Source of the DNA: Schistosoma mansoni
Taxonomy: Eukaryota; Platyhelminthes; Trematoda; Strigeidida; Schistosomatidae
Length of the DNA stretch: 64,000 nucleotides
Direction of reading: 5' to 3'
NCBI RefSeq assembly: GCF_000237925.1
Contig: NC_031502.1
Coordinates: forward strand, 40,788,655 to 40,852,654
Of this stretch, positions 55,601-64,000 are shown one piece after another. The position numbers and the translations under genes were made by a program. The notes below the pieces were generated by a model. That model was not told the origin of the DNA. It saw nothing but the letters and a program-made list of their open reading frames with translations, and did not search any database. The number at the start of each line of letters is the position of its first letter. Within the stretch, counting starts at the first letter, position 1.

Positions 55601-58600
55601 TGTTTTAGTATTCCGGCTCAACGAACCGATAATGGTGATCGTCTGTTGCAACTATGCTCAGACAATCGTTTATTTTTAGCAAGCACTAATTTTAAACATA
55701 AGGAGAGACATCGTCTAACATGGCGACCACCTGCACCAAACCAACGATGGACTCAAATAGACCATATTGTCATCAGTCATCGTTGGAGAGGCTCAATAGA
55801 AGATTGTCGCTCGTATTGGAATACTTGTTTAGACTCTGATCACGCTTTAATACGAGCGCGCATTTGTCTGCGCCTCAATGGACGCAGGAAAAGTACACTA
55901 AGAAGACCCATTAGGATTGAACTGGAGGACGAGAAAGCCAAATGCGAATTCCAGAAACAACTGAGTTCACATCTAGGCAGTTCTGTAAACGAGACTGACC
56001 CAGATGCTGCTTGGAAAGACATACGAACAGCTGTGGAAACAGCAGTCACATCTATTAGTCATCTAAACCATAGGGCTCCAAAAAACCAGTGGATTTCCTC
56101 TAAGTCTATTTCACTGATGGATTCGCGTAAACTCATCCCATCAGGCTCTGAACACGACGAAGAGCGTAAAGAAATTAGATCTAGGTTAACTAAAAGTCTA
56201 AGGAACGATCGTGAGCAGTGGTGGGCAACGAAAGCAAAAGAGATGGAAAAGGCAGCGGCTGTAGGCAACACCAGGCAACTATTCAGACTAATAAAAGAAA
56301 CCGGAATTAAGAAGTCAAGTGTAAGTGAGACAATCTCCGAAAAAGACGGAACCCTTATCTGCTCTCAACCTAAACGTTTAGAACGATGGGCGGAACACTT
56401 TAAGGAGCAGTTTAGCTGGCCTTCAGCTACTGCACAACTACCCACTATTCCCAGAAAACCTGAATGGAACATTGAGGTAGGTCCCCCGACCCTACTTGAA
56501 GTTCAAAAGGCTATAAGTAATCTGAAACGAGGAAAAGCAGCTGGTCCTGATGGATTGGCTCCAGAGGTCTTTAAATATGGTGGTCCAATTTTAGCGATTA
56601 GGTTGACTAATATTCTGGCTAAAATCTGGGAGACGGATGTAATCCCATCCGACTGGTCACAATCACTGATTGTCCCAATATATAAAAAGGGGTCCAAATC
56701 ATCCTGCGATAACCATAGAGGGATTAGTCTGACTAACATAGCATCTAAAATACTAGCCTCAATAATTATCGGGCGCCTAACTGAGACTCGTGAACTGCAA
56801 ACACGAGAAAATCAGGCTGGCTTCAGACCTGGTCGTGGCTGTATCGACCACATATTCACCATTCGTCAAGTTTTAGAGCACAGACACGCTTATCGGCGTC
56901 CGACAATGATAGTTTTTCTTGACTTGAAAGCAGCATTTGACTCTGTAGACCGAGAGGTTCTGTGGCAGTGTCTGTCATTGAAAGGTGTACCTGAGAAGTA
57001 CATAAACCTTGTGAAGGCTCTTTACTCGAACACTATTAGTCGAGTCAGAGCTTATGGCGAACTGTCATATGATTTTACAACCTCAAGTGGTGTCCGTCAA
57101 GGCTGTCCACTATCCCCGTTTTTGTTTAACTTCATTATAGACCTGTTGCTGCAAATAACACTCTCTTCGACTGAATCTACAGGAATTGATCTCCTACCAG
57201 GGGGACCACTAAGCGACTTAGAATACGCAGATGACATAGTCCTGTTTGGTGAAGACGCTGGCAAAATGCAGAGTCTTCTGTTGGAACTCAGTAATAATGC
57301 CAGGATGTTTGGGATGCGTTTCTCCCCATCCAAATGTAAATTGTTACTCCAGGACTGGCCTGCGTCAACACCCGAACTAAGGATAGGGAGTGAAGTAGTC
57401 GAACGCGTCGACAACTTCACTTATCTTGGAAGTCTGATCAGCCCTAATGGGTTGGTGTCTGACGAAATCTCTGCACGGATTCAAAAAGCTCGTTTGGCTT
57501 TTGCCAACTTACGTCACCTATGGCGTAGACGAGATATCCGTCTATCAATTAAGGGACGAGTATACTGCGCATCAGTTCGTTCTGTTCTACTTTACGGCTG
57601 TGAAACATGGCCATTAAGAGTAGAAGATACTCGTAGGTTACTAGTATTTGACCACAGATGCCTTAGAAATATTGCTCGCATCTGCTGGGATAACCGGGTA
57701 AGTAATAGTGAGGTTAGACGCAGGGTATTAGGGAACGATGGTAAATCAGTTGATGAGGTGATGAATCTTCATCGACTGAGATGGTTGGGCCATGTGTTAC
57801 GTATGCCTGAACACCGATTACCACGACGCGCTATGATGACTAGTATTGGGGACGGTTGGAAGAGAGTTAGGGGCGGCCAAACCAAAACATGGCATCAGTG
57901 CTTGAAGTCACTAACTTCTAGTCTGAGCCATGTTGGCAGATGCAGACTACCTGGTTGGGGTCCGCGTGACTATCGTAACCAATGGTTGGAGACTCTGTGT
58001 GACATGGCTCAGAATCGATCACAATGGCGTAGGTGTATACACTCTTTATCTTCCCTTAAACCTTGAGACTAAAATTGCTTCATATCTCTCTTCCTTCCTA
58101 TACTATATCCTTATATACAACCTATAATTTATATACTACTACCAACACTAAATTAACTATTATTAATCCGGTGTTGTTCTTGTTGTGCTAACGAGGTATG
58201 GCAACTTGGACCGATGCATATATGTGCCTGGTCCTACGTTGTAGCTGACTGACTGACTGAGATATTAGTATGTTTGGTATCCTAAAACTTTCGAAGTCCT
58301 GATCTAGTGCTCTTAATCAGGGTTCCATCTTGTGGCATTTTGATGCAACAGACCCTGAAATGGTTGTCTTCTATTAAAATCGTTTTGATTTACTTATCGG
58401 AAACGAGTGACAAGCCAGAAAATTAACTGAATTTTTTATGTATGTCACGGATAGGATTTTCCGTCACTAAAATAAAGTTATTCATAACTGACTTCCGACT
58501 ATGTCCTTGCTAATTTATGTAAAAATAATCGTTACACTAGTCTTAACTTGCAAGCTTTACATATTAGTTTCTGTCACATAAAGCAAATTATAAAGGATAC

Positions 58601-61447
58601 AGAGATATCTAGCAGATCAAATTTCGTTCAGACCATTTTTAGATCGGTCATATATCGTCTGTTGAGATACCCGAACATCATACATTTTGCAACGTATCAG
58701 CTTTTAACTTTATTACCACTAATACAGTCCAAGCTATTGCAGAGTTATACGGACAACAGTGGTTCTGAAATCCTAATAACTTCGACCGCTTTATCAGAAT
58801 ACTTTACACGAAGTATAGTTACATCATAGTTATTTAAAATTAGTGGAATTTGTTAGGGTTTTCAGTTTTTACTATTCTTAACACTATTGTTGATGCAATT
58901 TTAGTGATAGATCCGGGTAAAGCGTCATCATTATCATCATGATGCTCATTATATGTACACTGGTCCAAGTTACCACAACACATCAAAGCGAGCATCAGTA
59001 GCGGTAGGAAGAAAAAGCGAGCATCAGTAGCGGTAGGAAGAAATTAAGTATGGGAAAAGAAAGCAGTAGTGTGTAAGAAGTGTACTGTTATCTGGAAAAA
59101 TACTTTATAAATAATTAAGGATTTTTTTTGTCATACTATACCTCAAAACCTATATAAATTCTACTTAGTTGGTTTGCGAGAAGTATAATACTTACACTTC
59201 ACAGTTCAAAATACATTTGTGGGAATTTCAATGTACATTCATTCTTAGATGTGAACCACCTACTTTAAACAATCGAAAATTGTGTATATATGCAAGTGTG
59301 TAATTTTCCAAATGTGGACACTAGTTGAGATCAGTGGTTTTATAACAAGAATGAAGGTAAAATTAATTGTTTTGATCAATTTTTAGCACCGTTACGATGT
59401 TCCTGTAACTGTAAAAAGTCGTGTTTAGTGTACTTATACTTTTTGGACCCTACTTAGCTACCCAACTTTGAATGATAAATGTTTAAACCTGGAAAAATAC
59501 TTATAGATTGGTTGCTAAAGCCACTAGATAAGATGTGAAACACGAACATGCTTCGTTGGTTGAGGTGTCCGGAATGTTTTACGCGTATTTATTCACCGAC
59601 GTGCAATGGTGACTATCATAAACGTAGGCTCAGTCAGTCATTAGCAGCATAAAACCTGGCTCAGGTGTGCATTAGCCCAAGTCACCACACTATGTTAGCA
59701 AAGCAAGATGAAAACCAAGGTAGTAGAAGTAATAGTACTAGTGATAATAATGTAATGACTGAGGACTTGGATTGACGATGCAGACTACTTGGTTGGGGTC
59801 CACGTGACTATCGTAACCAATGGTTGGAGACTCTAGGTGACATGGCTCAGAATCGATCACAATGGCTCAAATGGTTCAAATAGAACACTATTCCGAATCT
59901 GTTCGCTGTTTATTTTTTCCCAATTGTTGTGCAATTATTGTGTTTCCCCACTTCTATATTTGTCTACGTTGAGTATGACTGACTGCTTTTGCCTGTCCTG
60001 ATGTATCTCCATTCTAATTGACTTAATCTTTTCTTGTTGTTGCGAAGTGTTAGCAACTTAGGTACATGTACATTTGAGCAAGGTTAAACACTAATACATT
60101 TGTAATTTTGGACACCGTCTACTTATTTCCGCACTGTAGATGTCTCAGAGTTTCATTTGTATTCGTTCCACTTTTTATGAATTAAGTCTTCAAATTGCAC
60201 AGTGAGAAGCACTCACCGTTTGTCGTATTTTGAGTAATTATGATATATAATCTTTATGATAACCTTTTAAACAAATATATGTCGATCTTCTTACATATTT
60301 TCCTTTTAAAACATCTAGTAGTTACAACTTTGCGCACCAGTCAGTCTGGCGTTTCAGGAACTCCTACTAATAATAATCATTATTCTGCTGGAGATAATGC
60401 AGAAGTGGCCATCCTGAAGCAACAATTCGATCAGCTTACATTAGAGGTCAGTTTTTGTATTTTTGTTTGATTTAGTTCACTAAACTTATCATCATAAAGA
60501 TAACGTTTTCCCCATCTATCAAACACCAATGTAACATTTCCTTTTAATTTTAATGCATCTAATCAAACAGTCATTTCAACAAGATTTTTCATCATTATTT
60601 TATTTTTATCCGAAACTTTTGTTTAATATGCGTTTTTTGGGAGCTGGTGTACGTTCTATTTCGTAACTTGAAATAGCGGTAAAAATTTGTAGCCCAAAAA
60701 GAGGATTTTGATAACGTTGTATCCTCTTGGTTTATTGATGTAATGTTATCATAAAATGACTTTATCGTAAATGATTTTACAACTCAAATGTTTATACATA
60801 GTCCAGAACTTGTCTGTAATCACACCTTGTTTAGTAATAGAAGCTAAAAGAATTAAGCTAATAGACTCCGTACTTAAGTCGTATTAGTAAATAACCTGGC
60901 AACAGGCTTATCCCTGGTATAAATATAAGTGACGGGTGGGAATTACTTTCTGTACCAGCCATTCAATCATAATCAACGCAAGACGTGACGCAAACATTCA
61001 TCGATTCTCATCAGCCATCTCTACCTGGTACCCTATGTTTCACATATGCGTTGCTCATTCTGTTTTTCCATCATACACCAACAGTGTTTCAAAAATATCT
61101 ATGATCAAATACTACAGGATTACATTTGTTCCATAGTTTCAGAGAGCATTTTCCACAGTTATATAGTTAAATAGAGTAGTGATCGGCAGACAGATATCTT
61201 GCCTACGTCACTAGTAGCTCGACGCCAAAGAAGTGTATAGATGATACCACCCAAACATTTACCAAAATGGGAATATAAGACAATGTGGAAAGACTCAAGA
61301 TATTCGATTGTTGATCACTTCTGGAGGATTGGATTTTTCGGATCCACTAATATGAAATGCTTCTGTCAAACACTAAAATTCAAATTATGAGTATAAATCA
61401 TTTGAACAAGTTAACTTACATCCCCTCTGCATCACTGTTTATGTGTA

Positions 61448-61489
<42 letters not shown>

Positions 61490-63932
61490 TATTATTATTA
61501 TTATTATAGCCTTCATCTACTGAATTCTAAACAGTGGTTTTTATTCAAAGTATTACCTTGAGTAATAGTTTTGGGAGAGCTTTAAGGTAGTTAAATCAAG
61601 TTATGAAACAATTACTGTTCGCTCGTATAGATTGTTTTGGAGTTGTATGATCGCTTATTTTGTTTCTTGTTAATTTCCTTTTTATATACTGTTATGTAGT
61701 ATAGCACATTTTCGGGTTTCTCATTTTCTACCAATCCCTTTTCTACTTTGTGTGTCATTGGTGTTTCTTAGACTGGTAATTTTACTTGGATTTCATATGT
61801 TACTCTTAAGCGTGTGAAGATTTTATTGAGATTTTAGTCTAAAGCAGACATATGTCTTAAGATCTTCAATAAATTTCAATATAGTATAAGCATAAATCAT
61901 GCCTTTGTATTTTACTCATAATCGGGATTCATATGTTGTTGTCTCGACTCGATCTTATGTGCTTAGTTTTAATAGAATCAAATAGCCCAGTGACTTAGCT
62001 TCGGTTACTTAGACCAAACAACTGTATTCTCACCATCAAAAGCATTGATTTACGCCGACCGATAAAATTAAAAACTTCTTTTCTTGAATCACAAAGTGGT
62101 TCAGTGTTATATCAACCGTTACCCTTGTTAGGTTGATTGGTAACGTTTTGCCAATCACTTACAAAACCGTGGTTTGTGATGTACACTTATTGAATTATTG
62201 GATTTTTTAGATTATGGTATCCATTCAGTGTCATCTACATTAAGTTAGTCAGGTTTGGTAAGAACATTTATGACATGATTTTCATTTGTCCTATTACATC
62301 TTTAGTATTCATCTCTATATTTTTCTCACTAGTGATATTCTACACTAATGCCATGATTTAGAATTGATTATTGCGAAATTTTCATTTGAATGCTGTTCAA
62401 CAAGGCACAGTTTTAGGATCGGTTTTCAGAAGGGTAATGTAGTTTCTTCCGAATTCAATATCAATCTTTTTGTTACTATAACCTCTCAGTTGTAAAATAC
62501 GAAAATTATATCTATTTGTACTCTTTTCGTTAACCAGTTACGAAGATTAACGTCCCGTTCAGGATGTTGAATATAATCGAAAAATAAATGACATTAATTA
62601 ATACTTAAGATTCGAATCAAGTCTTTGCTAGACAATACATTACATCTTATTTTCAAATGAATAATATGTACTAAAACACTTGCAGTTCATTTATTCATTT
62701 AAACACATAAACATTGGTACAAAGAGGCAACAAATATATATGCTCCACATTTCATCATTCTATTTGTGTAGGGGTCGGGATACTTCCCGGACTTCCGAAC
62801 CGAAGCAGGTGTTTTTTTTGGGGGCCACTCCCCGAGCCTTTGACCTGAAGGTCTAATCCACAAGGCAGTGGAGCGACGTTAGGGGATGCAGTTCCATAGT
62901 AGTCGGTGATCAACAACAGGTTCATACGCCATTTATTCCCTCAGGATGTTGGAGCCCATGAGCACCATTGGTTTGGAATCAGGGTTTTCTATTTCCCCTA
63001 TGCGGACCCTTCTTATCCACTGACATCGCTTTTCGTCCTCTCAAATTCGTAATTAACACTCCAGTCACGAGAAGGCAGTGAGTAGAACTTCCCTGATAGT
63101 GTCATTTTGAGAGGAAGAGCTGACTCTTCTCACCGTTGACCGTACCAGGGTATTTGGGGGCAAGATATTTAAAAATCTGTTACATTTTTTCAAATTTGTT
63201 GTTGGTTACATTATGTCTGTCGTCTCAACACAAGAAGAAAGGGCTTCATTAGGAAGTGAATCTGAATTTGATAATAATTTAATTTACTACTTTAAGAAAA
63301 TATTTGATGGCCAAATACTTTTGCTAACCAAGCAGTTTATTCTACATTATTTCAGCGTTTTGTGATTTATGGTGTATATATTAATACGTTTAGGCTGATG
63401 AAGATTTTAAGGTCAAGCTGGCCATAAAAATAATAATTTGTTTCATAATCACCACACCAGTTCGAACGTCATTAGTCATACTGACCAATAGTTTATAAAA
63501 AGATGCTGAAATTTGAGTATAAATTTAATAATCTAAGCTATACTCTGCTACAGTATTCTTATCATCATTGTTTTAATTTCTTTTTTATTTTGTTTCTGTT
63601 AATTATTACATGACGCTTTTTATCGACAATCAATTTATGAACATTCTCGTTTTCGGCGTTTTCAGTTAATAAGCAAAACTAGTTATTTGTAAGTGCAGAT
63701 AATAGTTATGCACACAAAATTACTATTATTGTACAATCAAATTTATTTCAATGAATAAGACTTCTATCGTCTCTTGTTTTTACAGGCTGAACAAAACAAG
63801 ACTACTATTGAAGGTCTACTTCGTGAAAGGGATTTCTACTTCAACAAGCTACGCAGCATTGAAATAATTTGTCAAGAAAACAGGAAAGTAGACTTGACTA
63901 AGAGTATCTTTGAAATCCTTTACGCAACCGAA
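52636..63932 (+). CDS. EB1 / MAPRE microtubule plus-end binding protein (partial, 5 exons)
   Basis: Exons: 52636-52810, 52845-52951, 52986-53214, 60319-60446 (start may instead be 60358) and 63786-63932. Phases agree at every join; 262 codons so far, and the last exon lies outside. The calponin-homology domain starts at about residue 17 ([66 protein letters not shown]). A Ser/Pro/Asn-rich linker follows, then a coiled coil and the EB-homology domain ([29 protein letters not shown]). EB proteins track growing microtubule plus ends and recruit CAP-Gly and SxIP partners. The acidic tail ending EEY in other animals would be in the missing exon. Intron 3 is about 7.1 kb and hosts an intact RTE element. 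Confidence 0.95.
52811..52844 (+). other. EB1 intron 1, 34 nt
   Basis: GTATTTACTG...TTTCTGCAG between G and GG of a glycine codon. Removing it gives [12 protein letters not shown], the conserved EB1 text. Confidence 0.9.
52952..52985 (+). other. EB1 intron 2, 34 nt
   Basis: GTAGAGTATA...TTTGTCTTAG, phase 0. Its removal joins GVDK to [12 protein letters not shown]. Length is not a multiple of three, so retention would shift the frame. Confidence 0.9.
53215..54323. other. EB1 intron 3, proximal part
   Basis: No repeat recognised before about 54120. The minus strand of 54126-54335 holds part of an interrupted open frame (see separate entry). Confidence 0.4.
54336..58259 (+). mobile_element. 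Full-length, intact 3.9-kb RTE-type retrotransposon
   Basis: A 12-bp target duplication, AGATATTAGTAT, lies at 54324-54335 and 58260-58271 (its first A may belong to the tail). The element has a ~665-bp 5' UTR, one uninterrupted EN-RT frame and a ~190-bp 3' UTR ending in TGAC units (CTGACTGACTGACTG) in place of poly(A). Length and tail fit the SR2 group of schistosome RTE elements as I recall it; not verified. Inserted in EB1 intron 3 in the same orientation as EB1. No visible damage: the most likely recently mobile element here. Confidence 0.92.
55001..58066 (+). CDS. RTE endonuclease-reverse transcriptase (intact)
   Basis: The start is the ATG at 55001 in a strong context (ACCATGG). The frame is open further upstream but without a better ATG. 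1,021 codons. The APE-type endonuclease comes first: GAFNVRTL near residue 24, [18 protein letters not shown] near 182, [16 protein letters not shown] near 279. The RT follows: NHRGISLTN near 568, [12 protein letters not shown] near 640, [21 protein letters not shown] near 697, and the catalytic YADDIVLFG near 741. The C-terminal domain has YGCETWPL and [10 protein letters not shown]. All catalytic residues are present. It nicks target DNA and reverse transcribes the element RNA at the nick. Distinct in sequence from the 22241 element. Confidence 0.95.
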   Translation: MANDSSARNAVPGLLKPRSKLHIGAFNVRTLCQIGQQASLAKTLESRTIDVCCVSETRIQDPSVVIHLISPRQNGQPTKYTLRVSGDPLASSRGLAGVGIALSTRAEQALLEWIPVNSRLCAVRLNGSVRTRKDRDTRRCLFVVSAYAPTDCSPDEVKDDFYRKLSELLQKAKRSDIVVVAGDFNAQVGSLNQTERHLGGCFSIPAQRTDNGDRLLQLCSDNRLFLASTNFKHKERHRLTWRPPAPNQRWTQIDHIVISHRWRGSIEDCRSYWNTCLDSDHALIRARICLRLNGRRKSTLRRPIRIELEDEKAKCEFQKQLSSHLGSSVNETDPDAAWKDIRTAVETAVTSISHLNHRAPKNQWISSKSISLMDSRKLIPSGSEHDEERKEIRSRLTKSLRNDREQWWATKAKEMEKAAAVGNTRQLFRLIKETGIKKSSVSETISEKDGTLICSQPKRLERWAEHFKEQFSWPSATAQLPTIPRKPEWNIEVGPPTLLEVQKAISNLKRGKAAGPDGLAPEVFKYGGPILAIRLTNILAKIWETDVIPSDWSQSLIVPIYKKGSKSSCDNHRGISLTNIASKILASIIIGRLTETRELQTRENQAGFRPGRGCIDHIFTIRQVLEHRHAYRRPTMIVFLDLKAAFDSVDREVLWQCLSLKGVPEKYINLVKALYSNTISRVRAYGELSYDFTTSSGVRQGCPLSPFLFNFIIDLLLQITLSSTESTGIDLLPGGPLSDLEYADDIVLFGEDAGKMQSLLLELSNNARMFGMRFSPSKCKLLLQDWPASTPELRIGSEVVERVDNFTYLGSLISPNGLVSDEISARIQKARLAFANLRHLWRRRDIRLSIKGRVYCASVRSVLLYGCETWPLRVEDTRRLLVFDHRCLRNIARICWDNRVSNSEVRRRVLGNDGKSVDEVMNLHRLRWLGHVLRMPEHRLPRRAMMTSIGDGWKRVRGGQTKTWHQCLKSLTSSLSHVGRCRLPGWGPRDYRNQWLETLCDMAQNRSQWRRCIHSLSSLKP
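58272..60318. other. EB1 intron 3, distal part with RTE scraps
   Basis: 58950-58982 weakly resembles the antisense 3' UTR of the 3.9-kb RTE (TGGTCCAAGTTACCA). 58985-59013 and 59014-59042 are a perfect tandem duplication of a 29-bp unit (AAAGCGAGCATCAG...). 59625-59870 is an RTE fragment listed separately. Otherwise nothing seen. The intron ends at the acceptor ACATCTAG or, alternatively, GTTTCAG at 60357. Confidence 0.45.
59625..59870 (-). mobile_element. Short 3' fragment of the 3.9-kb RTE with inverted 5' part
   Basis: 59632-59725 matches the element's 3' UTR in antisense, beginning with the tail (CTCAGTCAGTCA) and including GCCCAAGTCACCACAC. 59776-59866 matches the last part of its ORF in sense, about 95% identical to 57940-58030 (GGTTGGGGTCC, CGTGACTATCGTAACCAATG). 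Read on the minus strand this is [inverted ORF piece][sense 3' UTR and tail], a 5' inversion. Confidence 0.75.
61449..61507. repeat. (AAT)n-(ATT)n self-complementary microsatellite
   Basis: About 13 AAT units run directly into about 6 ATT units, so the tract can fold back on itself. Confidence 0.9.
62765..63170 (+). repeat. Unclassified repeat F, plus copy
   Basis: About 400 bp, more GC-rich than its surroundings: CGGACTTCCGAACCGAAGC, CACTCCCCGAGCCTTTGACC, GGTCTAATCCACAAGGCAG, CCCCTATGCGGACCCTTC, GTCACGAGAAGGCAGTGAG, GACCGTACCAGGGTATTTGG. The second half is shared with 43850-44095. No frame. It may be an untranslated end of a non-LTR retrotransposon. Confidence 0.65.
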
Positions 63933-64000
63933 GTAAGTTGATTATCCAGTCATTTGATTTTAAATAAATATTTCCTTTATCTAATGAACTATAATATCAG

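Larger units (their letters stand above)
54126..58345 (-). pseudogene. Unidentified minus-strand frame split by the RTE insertion
   Basis: When the RTE at 54336-58259 and one target copy are disregarded, a minus-strand frame runs without a stop from about 58321 through the insertion site and on to 54126. It includes [17 protein letters not shown] and a charged segment [12 protein letters not shown]. It has no start I can defend and no recognised domain. It could be a fragment of an older transposable element or chance. Confidence 0.25.
60447..63785. other. EB1 intron 4
   Basis: Contains the trinucleotide tract at 61449 and repeat F at 62765. The remainder has no recognisable feature. Ends with the acceptor TTGTTTTTACAG. 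Confidence 0.6.

Noticed and set aside
1-64000. CRISPR arrays, bacterial operons, rRNA
   Set aside because: No regularly spaced identical repeats, no ribosomal RNA signatures, and introns show that the DNA is eukaryotic.

Overview
The window looks like genomic DNA of a blood fluke (Schistosoma or a close relative). It is AT-rich and gene-poor, with introns of several kilobases next to introns of 32-34 nt. It carries RTE-type non-LTR retrotransposons, a Merlin DNA transposon, and many tRNA-headed repeats with hammerhead ribozyme cores of the type known from the schistosome Sm-alpha satellite/SINE. I cannot name the species from sequence alone.

Layout. 1-22 kb: no recognisable host gene. It is AT-rich DNA with degraded copies of two ribozyme-bearing SINE-like families (called A = Sm-alpha-like, and B here), a 136-bp mini-RTE with target-site duplications (TSDs), an unclassified repeat D and microsatellites. 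22.2-25.4 kb: a structurally complete 3.2-kb RTE element (minus strand) with a 13-bp TSD and two nonsense codons. 25.7 kb: a Penelope-type hammerhead motif. 27.2-28.4 kb: two more RTE 3' ends, one inside a large hairpin. 28.8-35.1 kb: SINE-like repeats, including a third ribozyme family (C, 336-bp tandem dimer) and a 363-bp inverted pair of family A.

37.4-51.8 kb is the gene island. HYPK (plus; two exons) and a TPX2 homologue (minus; several exons, one of 24 nt) are convergent and almost touch at about 42.0 kb. A 1,105-bp Merlin element with an 8-bp TSD lies in the HYPK intron, and its transposase gene is itself split by a 32-nt intron. Near-identical 267-bp inverted repeats (family E) flank the island. 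A decayed RTE with an inverted 5' end lies at 46.8-49.3 kb.

52.6 kb to the window end: the EB1 (MAPRE) gene on the plus strand. Its first two introns are 34 nt each. The third is about 7.1 kb and holds an intact 3.9-kb RTE element with one open EN-RT reading frame. The gene continues beyond the window.

The three host genes are all linked in other animals to microtubules or general protein homeostasis: EB1 tracks microtubule plus ends, TPX2 is a spindle assembly factor, and HYPK is a ribosome/NatA-associated cofactor. Nothing in the sequence shows that they are co-regulated. The most striking feature is the density and variety of hammerhead-bearing retro-repeats: four distinguishable lineages, some with cores that look intact. 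Many insertions also have an inverted 5' part, as expected from twin priming.
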